DNA of 64,000 nt from Microthrixaceae bacterium (GTDB taxonomy: Bacteria > Actinomycetota > Acidimicrobiia > Acidimicrobiales > Iamiaceae). Every line of letters begins with the position of its first letter. The stretch's first letter is position 1. The position numbers and the translations under genes are program-made. The stretch spans positions 434,001 through 498,000 of the forward strand of contig JADJDU010000003.1 of NCBI GenBank assembly GCA_016702505.1. Reading direction: 5' to 3'. Of the stretch, positions 31,673 to 41,383 are shown piece after piece. The notes below the pieces were generated by a model that had not been told where the DNA came from, did no database searches, and worked only from the letters and a program-made list of their open reading frames with translations.

Positions 31673-32812
31673 TTGCCTCATGTCAAAACCTCCGGGAGGG
31701 CTAGTTCGTTGCCTCACCTAAGACCTCCGGACGGTCGCGCTTGTTGAAGGCCCGGTTGATGGGTCTGGGTGGGGGCGGTTTTGGACAGGGCGAGGCGTTC
31801 GAGTTGGGCGCGTTGGTCGATGCGGCGTTGAAGTTGTCCGGGTCGGATGGTGTTGCGGGCCGGGTTGAGGGCCTTCTTCGCTGGGGTGAGCACGCCCGCG
31901 GCCAGGGCGCGCTGGTGGGGGGTCTGCGCGGTGTCGTGGCGTTTGATGATCTTGGCGCCGACACGTTCGCGGCTGATCAGCTTCTGTTGGGCGCACAGCA
32001 GGTTCGTGAAGTCGTGGTCGAGGTCCCAGATCTCGTTGAGGAGCTTGAGCTCGGCGGGGGTGTCGAAACGGAGGTAGCCGACGGGCTTCGGACGTGGGTC
32101 CAGTTCTTCTGCTCGACGTGGCTGCCGTCGTTCTTGTTGCCGGGCCGGCCCTGGTGAAGGTGATCTTGTTGGCGAGGCAGTAGTCGTAGAGATGGGAGTT
32201 GATGAACTCCGAACCGTTGTCGGAATCGATGCCCAGGATCGGGAACGGGAACCGTGCTGAGGCGTGCTTGATCGCTTCGACAACGTGGATGCGGCCTTGT
32301 TGGGGATCGAGCGGTTCACGGTCCAACCCGTTGCCACGTCAGTGATCGTGAGGGTGAAGCAGAACTCGCCGTAGCTGTTGCCGCCTTCGTGGCCGACCAA
32401 GTCGATCTCCACGAACCCGGGTTTGTTCTCGTCCCATTCAGACCAGGTTCGGATCGGGATCTGTGATTTCAACAACGAGCCCGGCTGGTGTGGAGCGGCC
32501 CGTGAACCCGCGACAGCTTTCGAGTTCGCCAGGCGTCGATCGATCGTCGCAGCCGACATCGCCACGAGCAGGTCCTGGCGCAGCTGTGCCCGGGCCCAGT
32601 CGCGATGCCAGCCGGTCAACTCGACGAGCTGGTCAAGGATCTGTGTCTTCTCCCGCCGCGTTGCCTGCCGGTACTTCGTTGCCATCTGGTTCGTGACCGC
32701 ACGCCGTTGCGCCATCGAGAGTCCCATCGATCAGGCGTAGCGGGCCACACCCCAAACGGAGGAACTACATGAGGCAACGAATCCCCCTACGCGGAGGTTT
32801 CGAGTGAGTCAA
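31673..32812 (-). mobile_element. Insertion sequence of about 1.14 kb inside the relaxase gene
   Basis: The outer ends are TTGCCTCA on the left and TGAGTCAA on the right. Inside them is a 33-bp imperfect inverted repeat (CAAAACCTCCGG...TTCGTTGCCTCA against CGAAACCTCCGC...TTCGTTGCCTCA). One DDE transposase gene fills it. The flanks read GCGCA and CAGGTC, so a duplication could be as short as CA; I cannot fix it. The outer boundaries are inferred from the repeat and may be off by a few bases. Confidence 0.75.
31714..32727 (-). pseudogene. DDE (rve-type) transposase with frameshifts
   Basis: From ATG 32727 (MGLSMAQRRAVTNQMATKYR) the frame holds to NRSIPNKA. It then jumps to another frame with PILGIDSDNGSEFINSHLYD and a third with PVGYLRFDTPAELKLLNEIW. 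The DDE set is visible across frames: EIDLVGH, GIDSDNG, and an out-of-frame HVEQKNW. Shifts lie near 32290-32296, 32147-32152 and 32088-32092; each fits one missing base. It is either dead or, given the same fault elsewhere in the window, intact in reality. IS family not assigned. Confidence 0.8.
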
Positions 32813-34422
32813 TGCGCGATCACCACGACGGTGCGGTCGTCGAGTAGGATGCGGTGGGCGTCGAGGTTGATCTGCAGCATCGCCAGGGTCATGGACTCGA
32901 TGGCGGCGGTGGACTGGAGCTCCTGGGCGGCGATCCCGGCGAGAGCAGCTCCGATGACGCGGTGGCCGCTGGCCTCCCAGGCCTCGCGGGCGGCGTCGAG
33001 GGTGTAGGTCTTGCCGGTCCCGGCGGCGGCGCACACGACGTCGATGCCGTTGCCGCTCGTGCACAGCCGGGTGCCCATCTCGGCCTGCTCGGCGGCCAGC
33101 GTCGGGCGTCGTTCCATCACCTCGGCGAGCACGTCGTAGGGAACGATCGCCGTACCTTCGTCGGCCCGAGCCGTGGCTCGTCCGACGACGTGTCGTTCGA
33201 TCCCGATCAGCTCGGCGGTCGACCAACGGGTGTCGCCGACGCCTGAAGCGGCGACGATCGTTCCGTCGGTTCGGCGGATCACGTTCGACGACAACAGGCC
33301 GGGCCCGTCGGTCTCGACGAGTCGGACGACCTCGGCCCGATAGAGAACCTGGTCGGCCATCTCCTCGATCTCGGTCACGGTCGCCCCCGCTGGGAGCCGG
33401 CTGCAGATGCCCCGCAGGACGTCTCGACGATCGAACGACGATGCCTGCTTCGTGAGGCCGTCGGCGCTCATCAGGTCGTCGGCGAGCATTTCGAGGTCGG
33501 TGTCGACGGCGACCCGCTCGACCCGATCGAGCGCCAGGGTGAGGTCGGAGGGGTCCCAGCCGATGTCGGCAGCTTTGGCCTCCCACACGTCGCGCATGGA
33601 GCCTTCGGCGAGGGTCGCCTTCTTCGCCTTCCGGGTAACGAGCGTCGCGAGCTGGGCGGCTCGGGCGGTGCGGAACCCGACCTCGTCGAGGTGTTCCTCG
33701 ATCTCCTTGCGGCGATCCGAGAAGTGAGCCCGCACGTCGTCGTCGATCCCGGCGACGTCGGCGATGCCTTCCTTGATCGGTCCCCATTCGACGCCGAGAC
33801 GGGCGGTGAGCTCGTGACGGAGGTGCGCTTCGTATAGGTAGCCGGCGGTCGAGGCGTGCAGGTACAGCCACCGGCCGTCGAGTGTGCGCCAGGTCCCGTC
33901 GGCGCCTTCGGCCATGTTCGCCACGAGCACATGAGTGTGGAGATGAGGGTCGCCGGCGCGGCTGGTGCGGTGCCGGAACGCGGCAGCGACGAGCCCTTCG
34001 ACCTCGATCTGGTTGACGCCGTTCTTGCCCGTACGGGACCGGGCCGCCTCGCGTTCGATGTACGCGAACGCCGCGTCGACCGCTGCTTCGTGTGACTCGC
34101 GCACGACTTGGGCCGTGTCGGGATCGCCGAGCCCGGCGAGAAGCGACACGGACTTCGGGGCGCGGAACGTGAGGTCGAACCCGGTGACCTTGCGGTTCGG
34201 GAACCGCCCCATGCGCTCGGCGGTGGCGGGGTTCTCGCCGGCCCAGATGGCGTGCAGGTCACTCGCTTCGACCTCGCCATCGAGGTCGAGGTCGTGACTC
34301 GCGGAGCCGACCCAACGACCTGGCGCTTCGCCGACACCGCGGTAGTACTCGTCGATGCCGTCGGCGACGGCGTTGAGGTAGTAGCTCTCGCCGGAGAGCT
34401 GGATCTTGCCGAGGGAGAGCAC
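32813..34422 (-). pseudogene. MobF relaxase-helicase, 5' part
   Basis: It starts at GTG 34422 with AAGGAG 8 bases upstream. The relaxase domain has candidate catalytic tyrosines (YY at 14-15 and 26-27) and the metal triad DPHLHTH (His 160, 162, 164). The helicase domain has Walker A AAAGTGKT near 465-472. The protein runs into the IS after DDRTVVVIA, exactly before Walker B, and stops at 32809. The frame is open upstream to 35295 but that part belongs to other genes. Confidence 0.88.
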
Positions 34423-34622
34423 AAGGTGTGCTCCTTTCAGATCGGTCCCGGCCGTGGCGCACAACGCCGTGGCCGGTTCGGGCGACGCGGGAGCGGGACG
34501 GTCCCGGCATCGGGATGCAAGTTCGTGGCTGTTCTTCGGGGGTCTGGAGCGGTGACGGGACCGAAGGGAAGAGCGCGCTCTACGAGACGGGGCAATCGGA
34601 GCGACGTCGAGCGGGATCCGCT

Positions 34623-35037
34623 TCAGCCGAGGAGGCTGAGCTGGTCGCCAGGAGCGCGCGATGTGGTGGGCATCGGGTGAGTGACGACGGCTTCCGGTGC
34701 GGCGTTCTGCGACGCGGTGACGACGGTGATGCCGGCGGACGCGAGATCCACGCGATACGTCGTCGACGAGAACCGACCGGAACGTTCCTCGCGGTGATCG
34801 ACGCGCTCGACGATCCCTGCGTCGGTGAGCGACCGGAACGCGCGCCACCGAGTCCTTGGACACGCCGACGATCCCGGCGAGCGAGCGCGAGCTGCACCGC
34901 ACCTCGACCACGCGTCGGCCAGTTGATGCGTGCGCGGCGATCGCTTCGAGCACGAGCCAGCCGATCGGCCCGGCCTGCGCGCGCACGGCAAGGGCAGTCT
35001 CGAGCTCGATCAACAGCTGGCGGCGCTCAGGCGGCAT
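34623..35037 (-). CDS. Winged-helix regulator of the transfer region (frameshifted)
   Basis: From ATG 35037 the protein (MPPERRQLLIELETALAVRA) has GPIGWLVLEAIAAHASTGRR and SRSLAGIVGVSKDSVAR, then must shift frame near 34838-34848 (a GCGC repeat) to continue AFRSLTDAGIVERVDHREER and end at 34623. Together it is a winged helix of about 137 aa. It overlaps the end of the excisionase-like gene and precedes the relaxase by 200 bp, so it probably regulates replication or transfer of the element. Confidence 0.55.
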
Positions 35038-35245
35038 CGGTGCTGCCGAGCTGGGCTTCGATCCATGCGAGCAACGCCCGCTTGGGGACCCGCAGCGTGC
35101 GGCCGATACGAATCGAGGGCAAGCCCTCGACGCCGCCAGTGCGCTGGAAGGCGGCGACTTCGTCGTAGGCCCGGCTGCGACTGATCCGCAGCACCGCTGC
35201 GGCCTCGTCGACCCGGAGCATGTCGGGCAGGGTGTCGATGTCCAT
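35027..35245 (-). CDS. Excisionase-like helix-turn-helix protein
   Basis: A 72-aa protein from ATG 35245 with an AGGAG 11 bases upstream. MLRVDEAAAVLRISRSRAYD and IRIGRTLRVPKRALLAWIEA match MerR-like/AlpA/excisionase domains. It could act as recombination directionality factor for the integrase or as activator of the transfer genes. It is divergent from the NYN gene. Confidence 0.75.
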   Translation of the reverse strand: MDIDTLPDMLRVDEAAAVLRISRSRAYDEVAAFQRTGGVEGLPSIRIGRTLRVPKRALLAWIEAQLGSTDAA

Positions 35246-35346
35246 AAGGGGTGTCTCCTGAGGGTGGGGCCGTGTCGGTCCCACGGGGACGACACGGAGT
35301 TGATCCGTCTCTAGACACACCCACCCCAATGTCGGGTCGGGTCCCC

Positions 35347-35361
35347 AAATTTCTGAAATTT
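35347..35361. promoter_or_regulatory. AT-rich perfect palindrome in the divergent region
   Basis: AAATTTC-T-GAAATTT stands out in GC-rich DNA, 102 bp upstream of the excisionase-like gene. It could be an operator or part of oriT. The rest of 35246-35544 holds the promoter of the NYN gene and a CACATC-N5-GATGTG inverted repeat at 35481-35497. Confidence 0.55.
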
Positions 35362-35494
35362 CCGGACGCAGGGTGACTTCGGGGTGAGGGGCCTTACCCC
35401 CCATCCCCACTGCCAACTCAGCGGACCGTCGCGGTCTTTTCCGTTCGTGGCGACGCCAACTGCGGGTGGTGTACGGTTGGCACATCCGAAAGAT

Positions 35495-35538
35495 GTGTAC
35501 GTGTGATCCTTGACGTGTACGTGTGAACGTGGTACGGT
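35495..35538 (+). promoter_or_regulatory. Promoter of the NYN-methylase-S trio with direct repeats
   Basis: -35 TTGACG (35510-35515), 17 bp, -10 TACGGT (35533-35538), then 6 bases to the ATG, so the message is probably leaderless. GTGTACGTGTGA occurs at 35495-35506 and again at 35515-35526, 20 bp apart, flanking and entering the promoter. This suggests an activator or repressor on one helix face. Confidence 0.8.
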
Positions 35539-35544
35539 GCTCAC

Positions 35545-36030
35545 ATGACGAAAACAGCGATCCCCAACAAGGAGGTCCGTCACCTGGTCTTGATCGATGT
35601 CGAGAACCTGGCGGCGAGCCCAAGCCCATCCCAACGAGAGGTGCTGGCGGTCAAGGCCGCGCTTGAGGCACAGCTCCCCGATCACGACTCAGCGTTCTGG
35701 GTCGTCGCCTGCAGCCATCACGCCGCCCCGGCCGTGATGTTCGAGTTTCCTCGTGCTCGTCGCCTCTTGCGCTCGGGACCAGACGGAGCCGACCTAGCTC
35801 TGCTCGACGTGCTGGACGGCGAGTCCATCGAGAGCCGGTTCGGACTGGTGACGATCTGCTCCGGCGACGGCATCTTCGCCGACGGTGCTGCTCGCCTCGC
35901 TCACCACGGAGTCAACGTCACCGCCGTTGCCGGGCGGGGCGGTCTCTCAGCCAAGCTCCGTCTCGCTGCTCGGAATGTGCATCGCCTGCACATCGACGAC
36001 GGACTCGCGGCAACCGGGAGCGTCGGCTGA
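35545..36030 (+). CDS. NYN (PIN-like) domain protein, probable RNase
   Basis: A 161-aa protein with the NYN fold pattern: LVLIDVENLAA (first Asp) near residue 15, GPDGADLALLDVL near 80, and LVTICSGDGIFADGAARLAH (Asp) near 105, then VNVTAVAG. These acidic positions bind the metal in RNases of this group. It starts at ATG 35545. Its stop overlaps the start of the methylase gene, so it is part of the trio. It could degrade RNA during infection or control the trio. Confidence 0.75.
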   Translation: MTKTAIPNKEVRHLVLIDVENLAASPSPSQREVLAVKAALEAQLPDHDSAFWVVACSHHAAPAVMFEFPRARRLLRSGPDGADLALLDVLDGESIESRFGLVTICSGDGIFADGAARLAHHGVNVTAVAGRGGLSAKLRLAARNVHRLHIDDGLAATGSVG

Positions 36031-37532
36031 TGGCGGAGGACGAGTTCGAGCTCATCTCGATGGCGGACATTGCACGGCTGGCCGGCGAGAGCCGAGCCAC
36101 GGTCGGTAACTGGAAGTCCCGGAACCCTGACGACTTCCCGCCCGAGCGGGGCCGGAGCCCGCGGGGGCCCATGTACGACCGTGCCGAGACCATGCGGTGG
36201 CTCGAAGGCAAGGGACGCCTGGACGCCCGACCTCGCGAGGTCCTGGCTGTGTGGCACCTGCTCGATGGCCTGCGCGGCGAGCTAGATGTCGAGGACGCAA
36301 CCGCACTGATTCTCGTTCTCCTGGCGATGAGGGTTGAGAACGCTGCCTCTGCGTGGGGGCGCCTTCGAACGACTGCTCCGAGCGAATTGGATGACGCGCT
36401 GCGCTCGGTCGTCCACGCAGACGCTCAGTCCGATCCCGACTTGCTGCCGCGAGCACCAGTGCCTGCACGAGTTCTGGCTGAAGTAGTGACCACGCTCGAC
36501 AGCCTGAATCCCGCTGATACTCCGGCGATGGCGGACGCCCTCCTCGAGCGAGCAGCCAAGACCATGGGTCATCGGGGCGGCGAGTACCTCTCCCCGCCGT
36601 CCGTTCGTCGCCTGATCATCGGCATCGCTGACCCCACGGGAATCGTCTACAACCCCGCGTGCGGAATCGGACAACTGCTCATCGACGCGGCGCAGGCCGC
36701 TGGTCCTCAAGCGAGTCGGTTGGTCGCCCAGGAGGTCAACCAGCGAGTCTGGTCCATGGCAAAGGCGAACCTGCTCCTCCACGACGTGGCGGCGGAGGTC
36801 GAGCTGGGCAATGTCTTCACGGAGGACCGCTTCCCCGACCTTCGGGCGGACCGGGTCATCGCCATCCCGCCGTGGAACCAGCGCCTTCGAGAGCTTCGCT
36901 TCCTCGACGATGCCCGTTGGACATGGGGGGAGCCCGGTGAGCGCGACGGCAACTCCGCTTGGATCCAGCACTGCCTCTACCACCTAGCGGACGACGGCCG
37001 AGCCGTACTCGCCATGCCCAACGGGGTTCTGTTCGAGGGCGCTCGTGGCGGAAGGATTCGGCAGCGCATCATCCGAGCAGGCCTTCTGGACGCAGTGATC
37101 AGCCTGCCCGGTGGCTCGTTCCAATGGACCGGAATCCAGTGCTCATTGCTGGTATTCGTGAAGGGTCGCCCGACCATCAACGGGAAGCCGGCACCGACGT
37201 TGATGGTCGACCTCACCGGCGACGGGCCCCAAGTGGCGGGAAGCCGCCAGGCCGCGCTCGACGGCGCGACCGTCGACGAGGCCATCGCGCTCTACCAAAC
37301 GTGGGTGGCGGGCGGGGATCCGACTGACAGCCGCGCCGCGGTCGCTGCCTTCGACACCCTGGTCGACAACGACGTGATCGACCCCGGCCGGTACCTCGCC
37401 CGGGCCGAGCTTCCGAGCGTTGGCGATCTCACTGCCAAGCGATCGACACTGATCGACGAGCTAGGCAACCTGATGTTCTCGTCCAAGCGGGCCGACGACG
37501 AGCTCCGCTCACTTCTGGAGCGTGATCGATGA
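36030..37532 (+). CDS. HTH-fused N6-adenine methylase-like protein with altered catalytic motif
   Basis: A 500-aa protein. Residues 9-60 form a helix-turn-helix (ISMADIARLAGESRATVGNW) with a short wing. The HsdM-like domain follows with motif I NPACGIGQLL near 208-217. Motif IV, normally NPP[FYW], reads IPPW at 279-282. Loss of the Asn would be expected to weaken or abolish adenine methylation. The gene lies between NYN and a single-TRD S gene, with start-stop overlaps on both sides. It may read methylation or bind DNA rather than modify it. Confidence 0.8.
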   Translation: MAEDEFELISMADIARLAGESRATVGNWKSRNPDDFPPERGRSPRGPMYDRAETMRWLEGKGRLDARPREVLAVWHLLDGLRGELDVEDATALILVLLAMRVENAASAWGRLRTTAPSELDDALRSVVHADAQSDPDLLPRAPVPARVLAEVVTTLDSLNPADTPAMADALLERAAKTMGHRGGEYLSPPSVRRLIIGIADPTGIVYNPACGIGQLLIDAAQAAGPQASRLVAQEVNQRVWSMAKANLLLHDVAAEVELGNVFTEDRFPDLRADRVIAIPPWNQRLRELRFLDDARWTWGEPGERDGNSAWIQHCLYHLADDGRAVLAMPNGVLFEGARGGRIRQRIIRAGLLDAVISLPGGSFQWTGIQCSLLVFVKGRPTINGKPAPTLMVDLTGDGPQVAGSRQAALDGATVDEAIALYQTWVAGGDPTDSRAAVAAFDTLVDNDVIDPGRYLARAELPSVGDLTAKRSTLIDELGNLMFSSKRADDELRSLLERDR

Positions 37533-38155
37533 GCGATGCACCATTCGTTCGGCTCGCCGATCTCACATCTGCGGTGTCGATCTCGAGAGGGTTCCTCACA
37601 GCCAAGTCAGCAGAGACCGGCGAGGTACCGATTCTCTCGGTTGCCATGATCAGAAATCAGTCGCCGGCGAAGAACTTCACCGACGGTGCGACCATCGACG
37701 ACCTCGGCATGAGCCGTGCGATCCCCGGCGACATCCTGGTCGCCATCGAAGGGGGCACCGTTGGCGAGACGCTCGTCGTCCGTGACGAGGAAGAAGTATT
37801 TGTTCCGTCTCAGCAGGTTGCGACCCTTCGGGTGGTTGACGGATCCGTACTCGACACCTGGTACTTGGGCGCCTGGATGACCACCGACGCAACCCGTGAC
37901 CAGGTTCGGCGACTCGCCAGGGGTGCCGCAATCCAACGCGTGCCGATCAAGGACCTCGGCAATCTGACGGTGCCTCTCCCTCCCTTGGCTGAGCAGCGCT
38001 CAATAGGCATGCGGTTCCGCGCGTTCGAGGAATCGATCGCCGGGCACCGCGCTGTCACCGCCTGCCTTGAGGAGCTCCGTGACGTCGACCTTGCCGCGAC
38101 GTTCGCGGCTTTGGAGCCACCCGACCCCGATGAAGGAGACCCCAGTGGCAGCTAA
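37529..38155 (+). CDS. Single-TRD (half-size) type I specificity subunit
   Basis: A 208-aa protein with one target-recognition domain (PILSVAMIRNQSPAKN and PGDILVAIEGGTVGETLVV) and one conserved helical region (IKDLGNLTVPLPPLAEQRSI then GMRFRAFEES). Full HsdS proteins have two of each, so a dimer of this half-S would recognise a palindromic site. ATG 37529 overlaps the methylase stop (ATGA). The 241-bp gap after it shows no clear gene. Confidence 0.85.
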   Translation: MSDAPFVRLADLTSAVSISRGFLTAKSAETGEVPILSVAMIRNQSPAKNFTDGATIDDLGMSRAIPGDILVAIEGGTVGETLVVRDEEEVFVPSQQVATLRVVDGSVLDTWYLGAWMTTDATRDQVRRLARGAAIQRVPIKDLGNLTVPLPPLAEQRSIGMRFRAFEESIAGHRAVTACLEELRDVDLAATFAALEPPDPDEGDPSGS

Positions 38156-38396
38156 TCCCATCGCCGCCCGGCGGCACTGCCTCAGGGGGAGCGAAGGCAC
38201 GCGTCTGACCGCAACGCTCGGGCCCGTGACGCCCCACCGGCCATGTCACACTTTCAGCAGACATTCAGGTAGCGCCCGGTTGCTGGGCGAGCGTGGGAGG
38301 CGGCCGTGAGTCCGGCAGGCGTGACACAACAGGAACTCGAGGACGACGGCTTCGCGGATGACGTCGCCCTTGGGAAGGTGAGCGAGTTGGTGCGGC

Positions 38397-39896
38397 ATGA
38401 CGAACCGCATCACCCTGACCGAGTTGGAGCAGTACCTCGCCCGAGCTGCAGACCTGCTGCGTGGCAGCATCGACCAAGCTGACTTCAAGGCGTACATCTT
38501 CCCGTTGATGTTCTTCAAGCGGATCAGCGACGTCTACGCAGAAGAGTTCGAGCAAGCGCTGGAGGAGTCGGGCGGGGATCACGAGTACGCGACGTTCGCG
38601 GAAAACCATCGCTTCGCGATCCCGGACGGCAACCTGTGGTCGGAGGTGCGGGAAAAGACCGAGAACATCGGCACGGCGCTGCAAACGGCGTTCCGGGAGA
38701 TCGAGAAGGCCAACCCGGAGACGTTGTACGGCATCTTCGGCAACGCCAACTGGACGAACAAGGACAAGCTGCCTGACCGCAAGCTCGCCGACCTGTTCGA
38801 GCACTTCTCCACCAAGACCCTTTCGAACGCAAACGTCGCGCCGGACGTGTTCGGCAACGCCTACGAGTACCTCATCAAGCGGTTCGCCGATCAGTCGAAC
38901 AAGAAGGCTGGCGAGTACTACACCCCGCGTTCGGTGGTCGGTCTGCTGGTCAACATCCTCGACCCGACCGAGGGTGAGTCCGTCTACGATCCCGCATGCG
39001 GGACGGGCGGCATGCTGATCGAGGTCATCGAGCACGTGAAGGCGGCCGGCGGTAGCCCCAAGACCTTGTGGGGCAAGCTCTACGGCCAGGAGAAGGTGCT
39101 CGCCACCTCTGCGATCGCGCGGATGAACCTGCTGCTCCACGGTGTCGAGGACTTCAAGATCGTCCGTGAGGACACGCTGCGCAACCCGGCCTTCTACACC
39201 GGCAACCACCTCGCGCAGTTCGACTGCGTCGTCGCCAACCCGCCGTTCTCGCTGAAGGCATGGGGTGACGTCGAGTGGGCGTCGGACAAGTGGGGACGCA
39301 ACCAGCTTGGCGGAGTGCCACCGAGGGGGTACGCCGACTGGGCGTGGGTCCAGCACATGTTGGCTTCTGCCAACCCGAAGACGGGCCGGGTCGCAGTTGT
39401 GCTCCCGCAGGGAGCCCTGTTCCGACAAGGCGCCGAGGCCCGCATCCGCACGCACGTCCTGAAGGCTGACAAGGTTGAGGCCGTCATCGGACTCGCCCCG
39501 AACCTGTTCTACGGCACTGGCCTCGCTGCCTGTGTGCTGATCCTGCGCCACGACAAGCCCGCCGATCGCAAGGGCAAGGTGCTCTTCATCAACGGCGCCG
39601 ACCTGATGAAGAAGGGCCGCAACCAGAACACCCTGGAGCCCGAGCACGCGGCCGAGCTGTTCGAGGCGTACGGCGGATTCGCCGACATCGACGGCCGCGC
39701 CAGCATCGCCACGCTCGATGAGATCGAGGGCAACGACTTCAACCTCAACATCCCGCTCTACGTCGCCCCGGCCGACACCGGGAAGAAGCTCACGCTGGCC
39801 GGCGCGTTGGCCACCCTCGAAGCAGCGCACACCAAGGCGCAGGAGACCCGGTCCGCTCTCGAAGCAGAGTTGGCGAAGTGGGGGCTTCCGGCATGA
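38397..39896 (+). CDS. hsdM: Type I restriction-modification methylase subunit, HsdM1
   Basis: A 499-aa HsdM. The N-terminal helical domain (LTELEQYLARAADLLRGSID, KAYIFPLMFFKRISDVY) is followed by the methylase domain with motif I DPACGTGGML near 198-207 and motif IV NPPF at 281-284, both canonical. It should methylate adenine within a complex with HsdS. ATG 38397 has no strong ribosome site. The stop overlaps the start of the second HsdM. Confidence 0.95.
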   Translation: MTNRITLTELEQYLARAADLLRGSIDQADFKAYIFPLMFFKRISDVYAEEFEQALEESGGDHEYATFAENHRFAIPDGNLWSEVREKTENIGTALQTAFREIEKANPETLYGIFGNANWTNKDKLPDRKLADLFEHFSTKTLSNANVAPDVFGNAYEYLIKRFADQSNKKAGEYYTPRSVVGLLVNILDPTEGESVYDPACGTGGMLIEVIEHVKAAGGSPKTLWGKLYGQEKVLATSAIARMNLLLHGVEDFKIVREDTLRNPAFYTGNHLAQFDCVVANPPFSLKAWGDVEWASDKWGRNQLGGVPPRGYADWAWVQHMLASANPKTGRVAVVLPQGALFRQGAEARIRTHVLKADKVEAVIGLAPNLFYGTGLAACVLILRHDKPADRKGKVLFINGADLMKKGRNQNTLEPEHAAELFEAYGGFADIDGRASIATLDEIEGNDFNLNIPLYVAPADTGKKLTLAGALATLEAAHTKAQETRSALEAELAKWGLPA

Positions 39897-41383
39897 GCGG
39901 GCAGATCACCCAACGGGAGCTGGAGTCCTACCTGTGGGGCGCGGCGATCGTCCTGCGGGCCTCATCGACGCTGGCGACTACAAGCAGTACATCTTCCCGC
40001 TCGTCTTCCTGAAGCGGATCTCCGACGTCTACGACGAGGAGCACGCCGCCGCTCTTGCGACCTACGGCGATGAGGAGCTCGCTGACCTCCCCGAGAACCA
40101 CCGCTTTGCCATCCCCAACGGCTGCCACTGGGACGACGTCCGCTCTGCCACCGAGAACATCGGTGCGACGATCCTCAAAGCGATGCGGGCGATCGAGTCC
40201 GCCAACCCCGACACCCTGCCCGGAGTGTTCGGTGACGGCGACTGGGGAAACAAGAACCTTCTGCCCGACTCGACGCTGGCGGATCTGATCGAGCACTTCT
40301 CTACCAAGACACTGTCGATCGCGAACCTGCCGGAGGACGAACTGGGCAACGGGTACGAGTACCTGATCAAGAAGTTCGCCGACGACTCCGGCCATACCGC
40401 GCAGGAGTTCTACACCAACCGCACACTGGTGCACCTGATGACTCTGATGCTCCAGCCCCAGCCCGGCGAGTCGGTGTACGACCCGACGTGTGGCACCGGC
40501 GGAATGCTCATCTCGACCGTGGCCGAACTCAAGCGCCAGGGCAAGGAGTGGCGCAGCGTCCGGCTCTACGGGCAGGAGCTCAACTACGGGACGTCGGCGA
40601 TCGCACGGATGAACCTGTTCCTGCACGGCATCACCGACGGCCACGTCGCACACGGCGACACCCTCGCTCGGCCAGCGTTTCTAGATGGTAGGGGCGGCCT
40701 AGAGACCTTCGATGTCGTGCTCGCCAACCCGCCCTACTCCATTAAGGCCTGGAACCGCGAGGCCTTCGCCAAGGACCCGTACGGCCGCAACATGTGGGGA
40801 GTGCCGCCCCAGGGCCGCGCCGACTACGCCTTCTTCCAGCACATCGCCCGGAGCCTCGACCCCCAGACCGGCCGGGCAGCGATCCTCTTCCCGCATGGCG
40901 TTCTCTTCCGCCGTGAGGAAGCCGTTCTCCGCCAGGCGCTGGTCAAATCCGACCTCATCGAGTGCGTCCTCGGTCTTGGCGCAGGCCTGTTCTACAACAG
41001 CCCGATGGAAGCCGTCGTCGTCACCCTGCGCGCCAGCAAGCCGGCCGAGCGCAAGGGCAAGGTGCTGTTCATCAACGCAGTCAACGAGGTCGCCCGCGAG
41101 CAGGCCCAGTCATTCTTGCGGGAGTCCCACCAGCACAAGATCCTCGACGCCTACCGGTTCAGCGACGTCGACCAGTTCGCAGCCGTCGCCACCTCGACCA
41201 CATCAGCCGACAAGGGTCACAGCCTCGCCATCCCGCTGTATGTCGCGGGCGCCAAGGCGGCCGAAGCAGGGCGAGCAGGTCAACGTTGCTGACGCGGTCG
41301 CCGACTGGCGCGCCGCAGCTGCCGCATCCGAAAGCGCAATCGCCGACGTGCTAGCGCTGCTTCGGGCGGAGGTGAGGGCATGA
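39893..41383 (+). CDS. hsdM: Second type I methylase subunit, HsdM2 (two frameshifts)
   Basis: A different HsdM of about 496 aa. The start ATG 39893 gives MSGQITQRELESYLWGAAIV and shifts at the GGG of 39957-39959 to continue LIDAGDYKQYIFPLVFLKRI. Motif I is DPTCGTGGML and motif IV NPPY, so it looks active. A second shift at 41269-41271 (one extra G) links EAG to EQVNVADAVADWRAA and a stop that overlaps the hsdS start as ATGA. The preserved overlaps at both ends argue that the gene is intact in the organism. Confidence 0.85.

Noticed and set aside
38305..38420. Small open frame (GTG 38305) leading into hsdM1
   Set aside because: It soon runs out of frame over hsdM1, has no ribosome site and no recognisable motif; a leader peptide is possible but not supported.
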